Origin: Caprella mutica
Taxonomy: Eukaryota; Arthropoda; Malacostraca; Amphipoda; Caprellidae
Length of the DNA stretch: 64,000 bases
Direction of reading: 5' to 3'
NCBI GenBank assembly: GCA_947561585.1
Contig: CANNZV010001192.1
Coordinates: 248,001 to 312,000 of the forward strand
Shown here: positions 36,771-47,760 of the stretch, piece by piece
Layout of the letters: each line of letters opens with the position of its first letter
Numbering within the stretch: the stretch's first letter is position 1
Program-made: the position numbers and the translations under genes
Notes under the pieces: generated by a model
What the model was told of the DNA's origin: nothing
The model's database searches: none
Seen by the model: the letters and a program-made list of their open reading frames with translations, nothing else

Positions 36771-37505
36771 ATCATCCAGAAATATGATCGGAAAATAAAT
36801 CTGAAAAAAATTCAACGAAAAAAATAATCGAAAAGTTTTTGGGATAGAAAATCTGGATAAAAAATTTGAAAAATATTCCAATAAGATAAAACTAAAGAAG
36901 GATTTAGATTGATTTACTGATATAGTAAAACTCATCTATATATAGTGAACTTCAACTAGTTCACTTTAGACTATAGAGAGTTTACTTTACTAAAGAGGAT
37001 ATAAGTGATGAATAGAAAACGTGCTATTTTATGGCAGACTATAGAAAAAATTCTTCATTTTTTAAAATAAATTCAGCATACAGGGTAGTTATATAACTTC
37101 TGTTTCTTTTTATCTCTCGGAACTCCTTTTTTCTGGTGAGGTTTTCTCAATCCATCCTTCAGAGTGGCCTGCATCGCAGCTTTCCTGCCAAATTCGTGGA
37201 TGTCAAATACAACAAACTATATTACGGCTATCTTTGACCAAATTGGCCAAAAGCGTGAAAACGAGTTTTATCCCTAGTTCTCAATCCTTCAGTTATACAT
37301 ACGGAATCAATAACTTCAAGCCCTAATCTCTCAAAAAGTATTAGTTTCTACAAAAAAAACTGAAATGATTTTCGGATTCTATGGAGACGATCTTAAGAAT
37401 GCCCAGCTAAACATAATAGCTTCTATAATTTTTTCTGTGTGACCAACCCCCATTGAGTCTATAGACTTGGCGCGGGTAAAAATTGAGTAAAAAAGTTACC
37501 GAGAT
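36771..37505. other. No gene recognised
   Basis: Unique-looking DNA of moderate GC (37080-37490), possibly an old element remnant. Its TCAAAAAGTATT is the complement of the AATACTTTTTGA word at 16340. No open frame and no splice pair. Confidence 0.4.
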
Positions 37506-37686
37506 TAACAGGACATACTTAGGACCAACAGGACATACTTAGGATCAACAGGACATACTTAGGATCAACAGGACATAGTTAGGATCAACAGGACATACTT
37601 AGGATCAACAGGACATACTTGGGATCAACAGGACATACAATTATGATCAACTGAACATACTTAGGATCAACAGGACACACTAGACT
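37506..37686. repeat. 20-bp satellite (GGATCAACAGGACATACTTA), left part
   Basis: About nine units stop at the border of the W7 element and resume at 40294-40345 with two or three more units. Confidence 0.93.
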
Positions 37687-38284
37687 ATAGGAACCGTGGA
37701 CCGACAGTTGGGCCCAATACAATTGGGCCACAAGACAATTGCACCTACGACAATTGGGCCCCAAGACAATTATATTATTTGCCCATTTTTTGTCAGAGTT
37801 TACAGTTTTAACTTAATTAAAGACCATTGCTACTATAATAACTGGGGTTGTGACAATATGCATTTTGCATAAAAAATATAGTCTTGAGCATATTTTAAAT
37901 AAAAATATTCCTTACATGAAAAAATATTCTCGATATGAAAAATAAATATTTTTAATAGAACATATTGTTTTCATGAATAAATACTATAATGCTTTCTAAC
38001 TACAATAATTTTCTGTTCTGAGATAGGTCACTTAAGCAAGAAACAGTAGAAAACAAGGGTGTATGTATTTAGACCTGCCGAAATTATTGGAACCTACAAA
38101 TTGAATTAAAGTTAATGTGAATTTTTTGAAACCTGTTCAGTGTTCAGAAGAGTTTTATGAATCTTTATTACAAAATGTATTCTCATAATCTCATTTTATC
38201 TCCTGTTCAAATAACTGTTCAATGTAACGTATTACCTTTAAATTTTTTCCATTTTTTACTAAATATTTGTCTTTGTCAGACGAT

Positions 38285-38440
38285 GTACACTACACAGAAC
38301 ACATTGGATCCATGATGGCTTACTTAATTATACGGCCTGATTTTCTGCCTTTTGGTCAAAAAAGTAGAAGGTCAATATTTTCACTTGTAATATAACTCAG
38401 CCACGTTTTGTAACCAAATAATGATGGTTTATTAAGCATA
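38285..38440. repeat. Left arm of a hairpin around the W8 insertion
   Basis: GGCTTACTTAATTATACGGC to about 38380 is inverted at 39880-39945 (GCCGTATAATTAAGTAAGCC). The W8 element sits in the loop, so it entered a pre-existing palindrome, or carried it. Confidence 0.75.
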
Positions 38441-38460
38441 ATCCTGCAGTATATCTTGAC

Positions 38461-39761
38461 GGATCAGTATAAATTCATCGCGGGTAAATTCATCGCAGTA
38501 AATTCATCGCATGGTAATTTCATCACAGGTAAATTCATCGCATAATAAATCATTGATGACATATAAAAGGAAGGTAGATAATACAAATAATAGAGAGGTA
38601 AATAAAAGATGATAAATACCCACTTTCTTATTTTCTATTTTCTCTTCATCTAAAATATCTACATTCTTTTTTTCTATTGGCTACATCTTGACTCATTCAC
38701 TATACAGGAGTTCACTATAGAGATACTATAACAATGAAATATGTTGTTTACATGACTGATCTCAGAACAGAAAATTATACTAATTTAAAAGAATAAAACC
38801 ATTTATTCATGAAATGAATATGTTCTAAGATATATATTTTTCTTACCAAGAATGTTTTTCTTCATATTAAGAATTTTCTGTATTATAATTATGCTCAAGA
38901 CTATATTTTTATACCAAACGCATATTGTCACATCCCTAGTTATTACGATAGCAATGGTCTCTAATTAAGTTAATACTGTAGACTCTGAAAAATTGGGCAA
39001 ATACTGCATTGGTCCTTGGGCCCAATTGTGCGGGGTTCAATTGTCTTGGGACCTAATTGTCGTGGGGATTAATTTTCCTGGGCCCAATTTTCGGTCCACG
39101 AAATAATATATGGATATGTTGCTCAAGTAAACAGTTAATATTGAAGATTAAATTCTACCGTTACAACTGCACAAAAAATATATCTAAATCACCTTTAAAA
39201 AGATAAATTATAATCAATACCTCTCAATTAATTAGAAAACCTGGTTCCCATTTACTGAGGCAATTATGCTTTGCTGATCATATTTTCAAAGAGGTGTAGC
39301 ATTTACAGTTATGTTGTTCTTCAAACTATGAGTAGCTACACAAATACGTAATTTGAAAAATATTTAAAATTTAAATTAAAGAAAAATATTCATAACTATA
39401 AAATAATAAATTAGTGCAAGTATACTCACATATTAAATATTTCAAATCAAATATTAATTGAATGATATACATGCGAAAATTATATGACATTCTACTACTA
39501 TGTAAAATCCAATCATTATAAAATAAAATAACAGTACAGATTCGTACAAACAAGTTACCCTAATCCAGCGAAAAATAAAGTGAGGTCGGCGTGATAATTT
39601 GCAAAAAGTATATTTAAGTTTAACAATTTAATTTTATAATGTACCATGCGATTAATTTACCATGCGATGTATTTACCATGCGATGAATTTACCACGCGAT
39701 GAATTTACCATGCGATGAATTTACGACGAAGAATTTACCGGCGATGAATTTACCGGATACC
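38461..39761. mobile_element. Word-type MITE, family W8 (GGTAAATTCATCGCA), 1301 bp, 9-bp TSD
   Basis: Five or more words GGTAAATTCATCGCA stand at the left, with complements (GCGATGAATTTACC) at the right, and tips GGATCAGTATAAATTC and GGTATCCGGTAAATTC. TATCTTGAC (38452-38460) and TATCCTGAC (39762-39770) form a 9-bp duplication with one mismatch. It carries a W7-type end in its interior. Confidence 0.87.
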
Positions 39762-40564
39762 TATCCTGACTACCGATTATTCTTATATACATGAAAGTTA
39801 TCTTGGTTTTGTAGAATTTAATTTAATTAACAAATTTATTGAGTCAAATTCTTTATTTTTACTGAAAAAAGTTGCAACGATGAAGAAAAAATTGACCTAT
39901 TTTTTGACGAAAAGGCAGAAAATCAGGCCGTATAATTAAGTAAGCCATGGATCCATATGATAATGATTCAAATTAATACGACTTATTTGAATACTTAAAA
40001 GAATTTTATTACACCGGAACTTGAGATTAGCATCCAAATGTGATTTAAGGGGCTTGCTAATATGTCCCTTATCAGGTATATCAATATAATTTTAGAGAAT
40101 ATAGCATATTTCAAAGATAATATTGTATATTTGAACTTTCCTAGTAATAACAAAGTAACACTTCTTTATTGTGTCTTCTGCTCAATCTTTTTCTGGGCTT
40201 AATTGTTCTGGGGCTCCAATTATTTGGAGCCCAATTGTCTTGAGCCCAAATGTCGGCGGGCCCAATTGTCCTGGTCCCAACTGTCGGTGCACCTTAGGAA
40301 CAACAGGACATACTTGAAATCAACAGGACACATTCAGGATCAGGAGCTTAGAGGACACATATAGCAACAAGTAGCACATATGAATAGAGTTCATACATAG
40401 AAACAAGAAGACATTATAAACAACAACAAAACGCATTTCATTTTGTTACATATATATGGAAAGTAGAATTATCCAAGCGAATTAATGTAATCAGCATTAG
40501 CTATAGGTAGTAACAATTTTTCTAATTTTTTGTCTCATATTCTAATATTTAAAATTGATAAACT

Positions 40565-40745
40565 ATAATATAGATAGCTGTAATAGAAAGACTGTATCTA
40601 ACAAACAACTATTGGTCATAAAATTCATTGTCAGGTTTTTCACCCTTCTCCTGATGATGAATAGAAAGATTTCTATTTGAAAGCTTGAAACCATAAATAC
40701 CTTCAACGCTGAGTTTGAATAACCTCTGGTATTATGAATTTCCCG
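40565..40745 (-). repeat. Inverted copy of the 13118-13290 dispersed repeat
   Basis: ACTATTGGTCATAAAATTC, TCTCCTGATGATGAATAG and AGAAAGATTTCTATTTG match the complement of the copy near 13200-13290. The 97-codon minus frame over it is not a gene. Confidence 0.8.
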
Positions 40746-41560
40746 TTGAGTATGAATAGCTTCAATCAAATGTAATGAGTCTAATGACTGTTGGTCATAC
40801 TTATTATTAGGGCTGGGACAATATGCTCTTAAAGCTATAGATCCAAAAAATACCATAGACGAAACTAAATGAAATGGTATCGAATACTAAATACAGCTGG
40901 TTTAGAACGATTCAATAGTTGCGAAACCTATTATCAAATGTAGGGTAAGTTAAAAATTATCGGTCGGTCCCACATCTTCGGTCATAAAATAAAAAAACGA
41001 TGTATGTAATAATAATTATTGTACATTCATTTTAATTAGTATTCATGATACCTGCAGCTATCATAGATATCAACAGCTACAATAAAATAATTAGTATTAT
41101 TATGCTATCGGTTTTTCTTATCTTATTTGATCGAAGATGTGACACTGACCGATAATTCGTAACTTACCCTACGACCCTACCTACCTACTGAGTATAGCTG
41201 ACCATACAAACGCTTGTATTATTTATAGACATTTTTCTTTATTCCACTATATAAATTACACTAAATATATGCTTATTAATATCTTTAAATAATAATAAAC
41301 GGATCATAAGGAAAGACCATCTGAATAATTTAATAATATTAAGGTGTAAAGTGTTATTTTTTTCGTCAATTTATGTGGTGCTGTTTAGTGTGTCAATTCG
41401 TTCACACAAAGAACTTGGCAAATAACTCATCTCAAATTATTTAAAAATTCCACAATTATATGATGCTGAAATATTAGTGTCTAATAAAAATTTAAAATAA
41501 TCTAAATCAAAGTTATTATAAACTAATATTATGAATTAGAAAAATCTTTTAATGCGTGAA
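40746..41560. other. No gene; inverted pair around 40935 and 41150
   Basis: GTAGGGTAAGTTA and AATTATCGGTCGGTCCCACATC near 40940-40975 reappear as complements at 41137-41172, making a hairpin of about 240 bp. It is probably a small element. Confidence 0.55.
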
Positions 41561-41599
41561 ACTTGCTCTACCAGCCCATACCTATTTGCAGAAATAAAG

Positions 41600-42225
41600 A
41601 TCACGTGAACGCTAAAAGAACAAATTTCATCAGTTCACTTTATAGGTAATCTTCAAATAATCCATAAGAGGACTTAAACATCTTATAGACTTAAAAATTG
41701 TCAAAAGGATAATATCTCAATAAGAATAAACAGTTCATAAAGAAAGACTTTATGTAGAAATTAAAGAATATCAAGAACAGAATGCCTAGTTACTTTTCAG
41801 TAAATTATACAATATAGCTACCTATAAATTTTCAAAATTGGACCGTCATCCTTAAGTGAACAAATTTCATCATTTCACTTTATAAGCTACAATTAATAAT
41901 TGAATATTTGCAAAGATAACATCTTATTAATAAGAATCGACACTTAATAAAGAAAGACTGTGTAGACATTAAAGAAACTCAAGAAATGAATGCCTATTTG
42001 ACATAGTAATACTACTATATTTATTTTATATATTGGACCGTCACCTTGAATTGAACAAATTTCGTCAGTTTACTTTGTAAGATACAAATAATCATTAAAT
42101 ATTTGCAAAACTGATATTTTAATAAGAATAAACATACTTATCTTGGAGAAAGACTATGTGTAGACATAAAATTTTTTTAAAACATTAAATAATATCAATG
42201 CCTAGTTATTTTTCAGTAATAGTTA
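41600..42225. repeat. Three tandem ~200-bp repeats
   Basis: GAACAAATTTCATCAGTTCAC with a following AGAAAGACT..TGTAGA and ATGCCTAGTTA block recurs at about 41619, 41859 and 42053, each after GGACCGTCA in the second and third. The copies are diverged. No coding frame. Confidence 0.75.
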
Positions 42226-42734
42226 GGTACTGAACGTACGGAAGGTGCATTAACATACACTTATTTACTTATTTAGTGTGCTAAATTTGAAATTATAATA
42301 TTTCAGGCTTGAACAACCTAGAGTTCACTTTTATTTTATTGAAATTCATATACCACAATAACACATTAGTTATAGAGGGAGATCTGATATCGTTTTGATT
42401 TTAGACGTAGGTACGTACGTACCTAACAATATGACGCTTGTAAAGGGTAAAATTAAATAGAAGATATATCGAATGCAATTGAAATTGAATAATTAAACCC
42501 CTTTATACAGAAATAAGAAGATAATGATTGATAACTTTATATTCGGATTTAAAAAAAATCCGTTATCAAAACGATTATTAGTATACCTATTTTATATAAA
42601 TATCTAGGCAAACTTACCAAAAGATTAATTGAGATAACCTTATATAATGTATATATAATAATCATATTCAATCTGAATCTAAATTAAAATGAGCATAATA
42701 AACCTGATTCCTTTTGAAATTTTCAGTTAAATAT

Positions 42735-43258
42735 CAACTCAATTTATGAAGCGCTGTTGCTGTTTGTGCTAAATTTCACTTATTTTCATTTTCAAATAAC
42801 TCACAGTACTTGTCTCTTATTGGCCAATCATATACTTCCATAGCCAATCAGTGAGCTAGTAACTTTAGTACACAATATCCCAAACAACTTATCGGCAAGG
42901 AACAATATTCTTAAAAGTTTAGACGTTACAATTTTATGCGTTAGTTCATTATTCTTATTTGTTGTATTTTTATTACCAGTAACCTTTTGTTTTATAACCT
43001 TAAAATCATATTCGGTGAATACATTATCTTTATACTATTATTCGTTAAAATTAGGTTTTTTAGAATGTTATAACTTTAAAAAAATATATTTAAGAATCGT
43101 ATTTTTATAAACATTATTCTAAAAAACATAACCATAACAGTCAATATTTTTATTTTCTTATTCGCAATATTGTATATTCTTAGAATTATAACTTAAGAAC
43201 ATATATTTTAGAAACTATACTCTTAGTGTTAGTAACTATATAATTTCTAACCTTAGAA
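42735..43258. repeat. Right inverted repeat of the 17.5-kb segment
   Basis: Diverged inverse complement of 25801-26364; see that entry for shared blocks. It ends in CTAACCTTAGAA just before GTGCC. Confidence 0.75.
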
Positions 43259-43331
43259 GTGCCACCCCAATGAACAGCAACATGTACAACATCCTGTGCA
43301 CACAACCTACGATACCAAAACAGAAACAACC

Positions 43332-43631
43332 CTACAGTGTAACTAACAACTCTACAGTGTAAGTAACAACTCTACAGTGTAAGTAACAACTATACTGTGT
43401 ATGTAACAACTCTATTGTGTAAGTAACAACTCTACTGTGTAAGTAACAACTCTACTGTGTAAGTAACAAATCTACAGTGTAAGTAACAACTCTACAGTGT
43501 AAGTGACAACTCTACTGTGTAAGTAACAAATCTACAGTGTAATTAACAACTCTACAGTGTAAGTGACAACTCTACAGTGTAAGTAACAACTCTACAGTGT
43601 AAATAACCACCCTACTGTCAAAGTAACAACA
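43332..43631 (+). repeat. 20-bp minisatellite, 15 units, with GTAAGT in most
   Basis: Unit CTACAGTGTAAGTAACAACT. Ten of fifteen units hold GTAAGT, the consensus core of a 5' splice site. It lies upstream of the 43969 exon in the same receptor intron. Confidence 0.95.
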
Positions 43632-43968
43632 CTAATTAATTAATTAATTTTCAGGTACGAATATCTAAGAATCTATTAAGGCTTAGCCCTTAGTTATCGT
43701 GAGTAAAATTGTTCATTATGGTGATAATTTTCCCATTATAAATAGAGTAATTGTGAACAGATGTGATTGAAAATGATGAGTCAAAATTTTTAAGGGAAAG
43801 TAAATTAATTTGTTAATTGCAACTTACAGAACTAAATATCATGAAGAGTTCAGATTTAATCCATTTAACGTCATTCTTCTTATTTCTTTTTGTCTTTGGA
43901 AAGGGGAACTCTGTTCTCCTATGTCAATAACATTGAACTGTTCACTGCATTGCCTCCTAATCGAATAG

Positions 43969-44153
43969 CTTGAGTTTAATCCACTCGATACGAGACATCA
44001 ATAACTCATCCTTCAGATTGACGCATCCTCCCAATGTCACGGATGACAATCTTCACATCCGAGGCATCAAAGGGAAGGGGAGTGCCACTGCTGTAGCTAC
44101 TGAGGATATTATTGCCAACGACTGCAGTGAGGAGATACGAATACACGTGCATG
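43969..44153 (+). CDS. Receptor alternative tail exon (or exon of a separate plus-strand gene)
   Basis: The exon follows CTCCTAATCGAATAG and ends at CATG|GTAATGGG. It enters after one base, so the TM7 exon (two bases left) could join directly (AG+C, Ser), and it leaves with one base that joins the 44937 exon to GAA. The 61 codons are open and gene-like in composition: SLIHSIRDINNSSFRLTH, then HPPNVTDDNLHIRGIKGKG, GSATAVATEDIIANDCSEE, ending IRIHVH. Two N-x-S/T sites occur but are not informative in a cytoplasmic tail. No domain is recognised. Its pyrimidine tract is mediocre. The donor is the first of a long tandem array of donor-like units. If the receptor assignment is wrong, this is the second-last exon of another gene whose upstream exons are hidden in the intronic repeats. 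Confidence 0.6.
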
Positions 44154-44705
44154 GTAATGGGTGCCAGTACAAGGTAATGGGTGCCAGTACAAGGTAATAG
44201 GTGCAAGTACAAAGTAATGAGTGCAAGTGCAATGTAATGTAGGTGCAAATATACGAAAATGGGTGCAAGTTCACGGTAATGTGTGCATGTGAGAGGTAAT
44301 GAGCACAAGAGCAAGATAAAGGGTGCAAGTACACGGTAATGGGTGCATGTGCAAGCTAATTGGTACTATTGCAATGCAATGAGTGCACGTGCAAGGTAAT
44401 GGGTGCAAAAACAAGGTAATGGGTGCAAGGGCAAGGTGATGGGTGCAAGGGCAAGGTGATGGGTGCAAGTGTAAGGTAATGATGCAAGCTAGGTATGTTG
44501 AAGTTAATGGGTGCAATTACAAGGTAATGGGTGCATGTTTAAGGTAATTAGTGCAAGTGCAAGGTAATGGCTGCAAGTGCAAGGTAACGGGTACAAAAAC
44601 AAGGTAAGTATGTGCAATAAAATGGAAGCAAGTGTAAGGCAATGGGTGCAAGTGCAAGGTAATGGGCTCAAGTACAAGTTAATGGGCGCAAGTGCAAGGT
44701 TCTGG
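44154..44705 (+). repeat. 20-bp minisatellite directly after the donor (GGGTGCAAGTGCAAGGTAAT)
   Basis: About 28 units. Most contain AAG|GTAATG, the same donor sequence as the real exon end at 44153, so the intron begins with a ladder of competing donors. The frames on both strands here are by-products of the repeat. Confidence 0.95.
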
Positions 44706-44936
44706 TTGATCGAGATAATAATTAGTTTAGGAATTTTAATGAATCATATTTTCTCTAACAAATTCAGAGTGATTACTTTATAATGGCTAATTTCCCTTCA
44801 GTTTCACAAATATAATTTAATTGATGATTGAATATTTCTTTCCATCGTCAAATTCCCAGCATACTTCATATTATAATAATTATAATATTAAATCTATAAA
44901 TTACTCTCAAAATTTTTAATCTTTTCCCTTTTGCAG

Positions 44937-45142
44937 AATGTATTTGGAGACAAATTAAATCGAAATCTTATTCCACGAAAAGAAAAGCGGTCGAGTCAAA
45001 AAACAATAATACCCTTGAGCCAGAAGAATCTCCTTTTGCGAAGAGAAAAGCTGATTTCAAAAGAGATGAACCACGGACCAAATGGAAGACAACTTTGCTG
45101 AAATTGTTCTACCGGATTCGAATCAGCACTCTGCATTTGTGA
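44937..45142 (+). CDS. Terminal coding exon, basic C-terminus
   Basis: An excellent acceptor (TTAATCTTTTCCCTTTTGCAG) precedes 44937. Two bases complete the codon from 44153 (GAA), then 67 codons run to TGA at 45140-45142: CIWRQIKSKSYSTKRKAVES, a Glu-rich turn (TLEPEESPF), KRKADFKRDEPRTKWK, and LLKLFYRIRISTLHL. The segment is strongly basic and would suit a cytoplasmic tail or a nuclear protein. A phase-0 frame is also open for about 56 codons (NVFGDKLNRN...), but no phase-0 donor of quality exists upstream, so the phase-1 reading is preferred. An AATAAA for the transcript is at 45684. Confidence 0.65.
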
Positions 45143-45683
45143 AGTACCGCAGAAACCATATTTTATAACCATCAACCTAAATGGAAGATGAAAGCTTCAG
45201 CTCTAACATTCTATGTCTATGTGTGTCATTTGAATGTCTGTGTGGTAGACGTTTTCTACCTGTTAGAATGTAAATGGGATATAAATGTAATCATATGATT
45301 TTAATGCTACATGGATGTTATATATCACATTCAATTCAAACAATTCCTTTAGCAATAATAATATTTATCAAATCATTCGAGAGATGACATGTTTACAGTG
45401 AGTTTTTTTCTTCACTAGTAATTATAATAGAACTACATCAAATATGTGAATGTTTGTTATTGTGGAATTAATAACTTATTTTTTTATCAACCATACTCAA
45501 CCATTGATTAAAAATTCATACCCAATTCTCATTGAGTATGAATTTGAAAAGTGGTTCAGATATTTGTTAACATTCATAAACCATAAACATTTTTATACTG
45601 CACTCAAATCAAAAAGAATGTTTGATAGCATACTCAATAGCAAAAAAATATTTAGATAACTACGTTCTACATCTAAATGAATC

Positions 45684-45689
45684 AATAAA
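45684..45689 (+). terminator. Candidate poly(A) signal AATAAA
   Basis: First AATAAA found after the TGA at 45142, giving a 3' UTR of about 0.56 kb. Several AATAAA occur in AT-rich DNA by chance. Confidence 0.35.
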
Positions 45690-46784
45690 ACAATAATAGA
45701 TGATTTTACAGGCAAAATCTCTATACAAAAGAAATATTTTGTTTTCATATTGAATAACATTTATATCTTTTTCAGTTCCTAAATCACATAAATTGAATTG
45801 TAAGCTCAAACGCCATGGAAATATAAATTTCACCTAAAACCTCCTTTTTCGAAGCTACGAATATTGATGTTCAATTTGAATAATTCCACCTATAACAAGC
45901 GCCTCAATTTCTTGGTTCAATGATCCCATTCTAGCTATGAAACTACTACAATGATAATAGATCCTTCCACTTGTGATGTCATACATAGAGTAATTTTATT
46001 TTTTTTTACCAGAATTCGTGATCATTCTATTATTTGACATTAGAAATTAAATATCAAATTGATATTTGACTACCGTAAATTTATCAACACTAGAATTTGT
46101 TTACTCTATAAAATTGTTTATCTGATTATTTTTACATAATGAATGAATAAAAAATATTTAATTTATACGTTTACTCCCGACTTGAATTTCAGGTGTACTG
46201 CTTTTATATATTTTCATATTATATTCTATTTGACTGTATTAAATTATGTTTATTAATTATTTTCCTACATTGATTTTTTTTTCAAGTAAAGTGTTTTCAA
46301 ATCATTTTTCCTAATAATTATTATTCATGAAATTTGTAATATATTAATTATTTTACAAATAATTATGTTACGTCAATTAACGTTTATCTAATATGTTTGC
46401 ATTTTTTAAATTATTTATTTTCTAATTGACTTCCCTCTCAAATGAAATAGAGTTATTTAAAATGTCTACTCATCATAATCGTAGTGGACAAATGTACTTT
46501 GATGGATATTGTATGTCACTGTGTTAATTTTGAAGATACATTCATTCGTGTAAATGCTATTGAGTGTTACATAATATCATGGGTAGATGGAGCATTTTTC
46601 CCTTGTAAAATTAACTATTCAAAACAGGAAGCGAATATAATAAATTGAAATGTTACCTGGCAAATCTATATACAACATCTGTAAAATAGCATTGAGAATT
46701 GTTTTTTAGTATTTTACTCTTCTAACTATATACGTATATTTATTTGAGTTGAGGATGTTTTAACAGATATTCAATCTGTTGTGT
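45690..46784. other. No gene recognised
   Basis: AT-rich intergenic DNA without repeats that I can recognise. Confidence 0.5.
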
Positions 46785-47760
46785 GGTCATTTCCCCACCC
46801 TCAATTCACCGCCCTCAATTCCTCGCATGGTAAATAAAATATCACCACGGAAAAGTCACCACAAGAACAATTATTTCAAAATATATAAAAAATAAAGATT
46901 ACAAAATTGATTAATTAACGAAGGGCTATAATTTATTTAACCTGCATCTTTTTCTGCAACCTTCTGTTGTTTACTACGCCTTGCTATTACAAAGATGATC
47001 AATAACCAATAACAATGTCAAAGGTTGGCACAGGACATTCAATGGGAAAATGACGTATGTACATGCCAATATATTGGAGTTTATAGAATGCATCAAGTAT
47101 GTACCAAAACATTCAACTAATGAATAAAATACCTTCTTTTATTCTGGTGCTCGTTTAATATTAGCTAGTGTTAACCTTTGATAGCGATGAGCGAGGCATC
47201 GCATGCCATTTAGCAATGAATTTTTACTCATTTATTGCATTGTATTTATAATAGTTTTCAATTTGTTTTCGAAATTACATTCAATTAGTTATCGCAAAGA
47301 ATATTTCTAAAGTGAACTTGTAAAGTGTGTTTTATAGTAAGTACGGTATAAAAATTAATATGTCAAGTATTTAAATATGTTCTCTAATTAAGTTAAATAT
47401 ATACAATTATTCATACTGACGGTAATCAAATAATTTCAAAACATAAACACCGGTCCGTCTCCATTACTTCTTCTCTCGGTAAATTCGGTGTCAGTGAAAA
47501 AATATATCGTCACATTAATTTCAACGGACCTATTCACACAGTACCGGCTCTCCTCAGTGAAAAAAAAATCACTGACCGGTGACGTCCCGGACAGATATCG
47601 GTGATGCGTGAATCAGCCTTTATTCGAAGTATTTACCAAAGCACATTACAAAATTTAAAGTTACCTTACGGTGAATGGAGTTGCGGTGAACTTACAATAC
47701 GATGAATTCAGTTATGGTAAATTTACCATTCGATGAATTTAAGGCGAATAACTTTATACC
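46785..47760. mobile_element. Word-type MITE, family W2 (GGTAAATTCACCGCA), ~976 bp
   Basis: The left end starts GGTCATTTCCCCACCCTC with two CTCAATTCACCGCC-like words. The right end shows GCGGTGAA, GATGAATT and GGTAAATTTACC words closing at TATACC. The words are less regular than in other families. Candidate 9-bp flanks match only partly. An internal AT-rich centre includes a GC-richer piece (47440-47600) without an open frame. Confidence 0.65.

Larger units (their letters stand above)
37695..40293. mobile_element. Word-type element, family W7 (ACAATTGGGCCCCA), in 20-bp satellite
   Basis: The left end CGTGGACCGACAGTTGGG and the right end complementary to GGTGCACCGACAGTTGGG are each followed inward by four or five 15-bp words with CAATTGGGCCC. 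(A/T)TAGGAAC flanks both sides (37687-37694 and 40294-40301), an 8-bp duplication with one mismatch. It contains the 1301-bp W8 element. A second, internal W7-type end at 38999-39105 is a long inverse copy of the left arm (37740-38050). Confidence 0.82.
25801..43258. mobile_element. 17.5-kb segment bounded by inverted repeats, filling the receptor intron
   Basis: Inverted repeats of about 0.55 kb close both sides, and GTGCC stands just outside each (25796-25800 and 43259-43263), a possible 5-bp target duplication. The size and long ends resemble Maverick/Polinton elements, but none of the marker genes (DNA polymerase B, integrase, ATPase, protease, capsid) is seen; the interior is built of other elements and satellite. 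It may be one very large non-autonomous element or two solo copies in opposite orientation. The sequence alone does not decide. Confidence 0.4.

Noticed and set aside
25801..43258. Intact Maverick/Polinton
   Set aside because: Size and inverted ends fit, but no polymerase, integrase, ATPase or capsid-type frame exists; kept only as a bounded segment.
44006..44516. Overlapping minus-strand frames of 81-102 codons with repeated CTHY/LAPI text
   Set aside because: They are the shadow of the 20-bp minisatellite; the plus-strand exon and array explain the region.
24990..45139. Phase-0 splice from 24989 (AAA|GTGGTA) into 44937 giving NVFGDKLNRN
   Set aside because: Frame is open, but the donor is poor; 25000 with the helix-8 exon at 25720 is much better.
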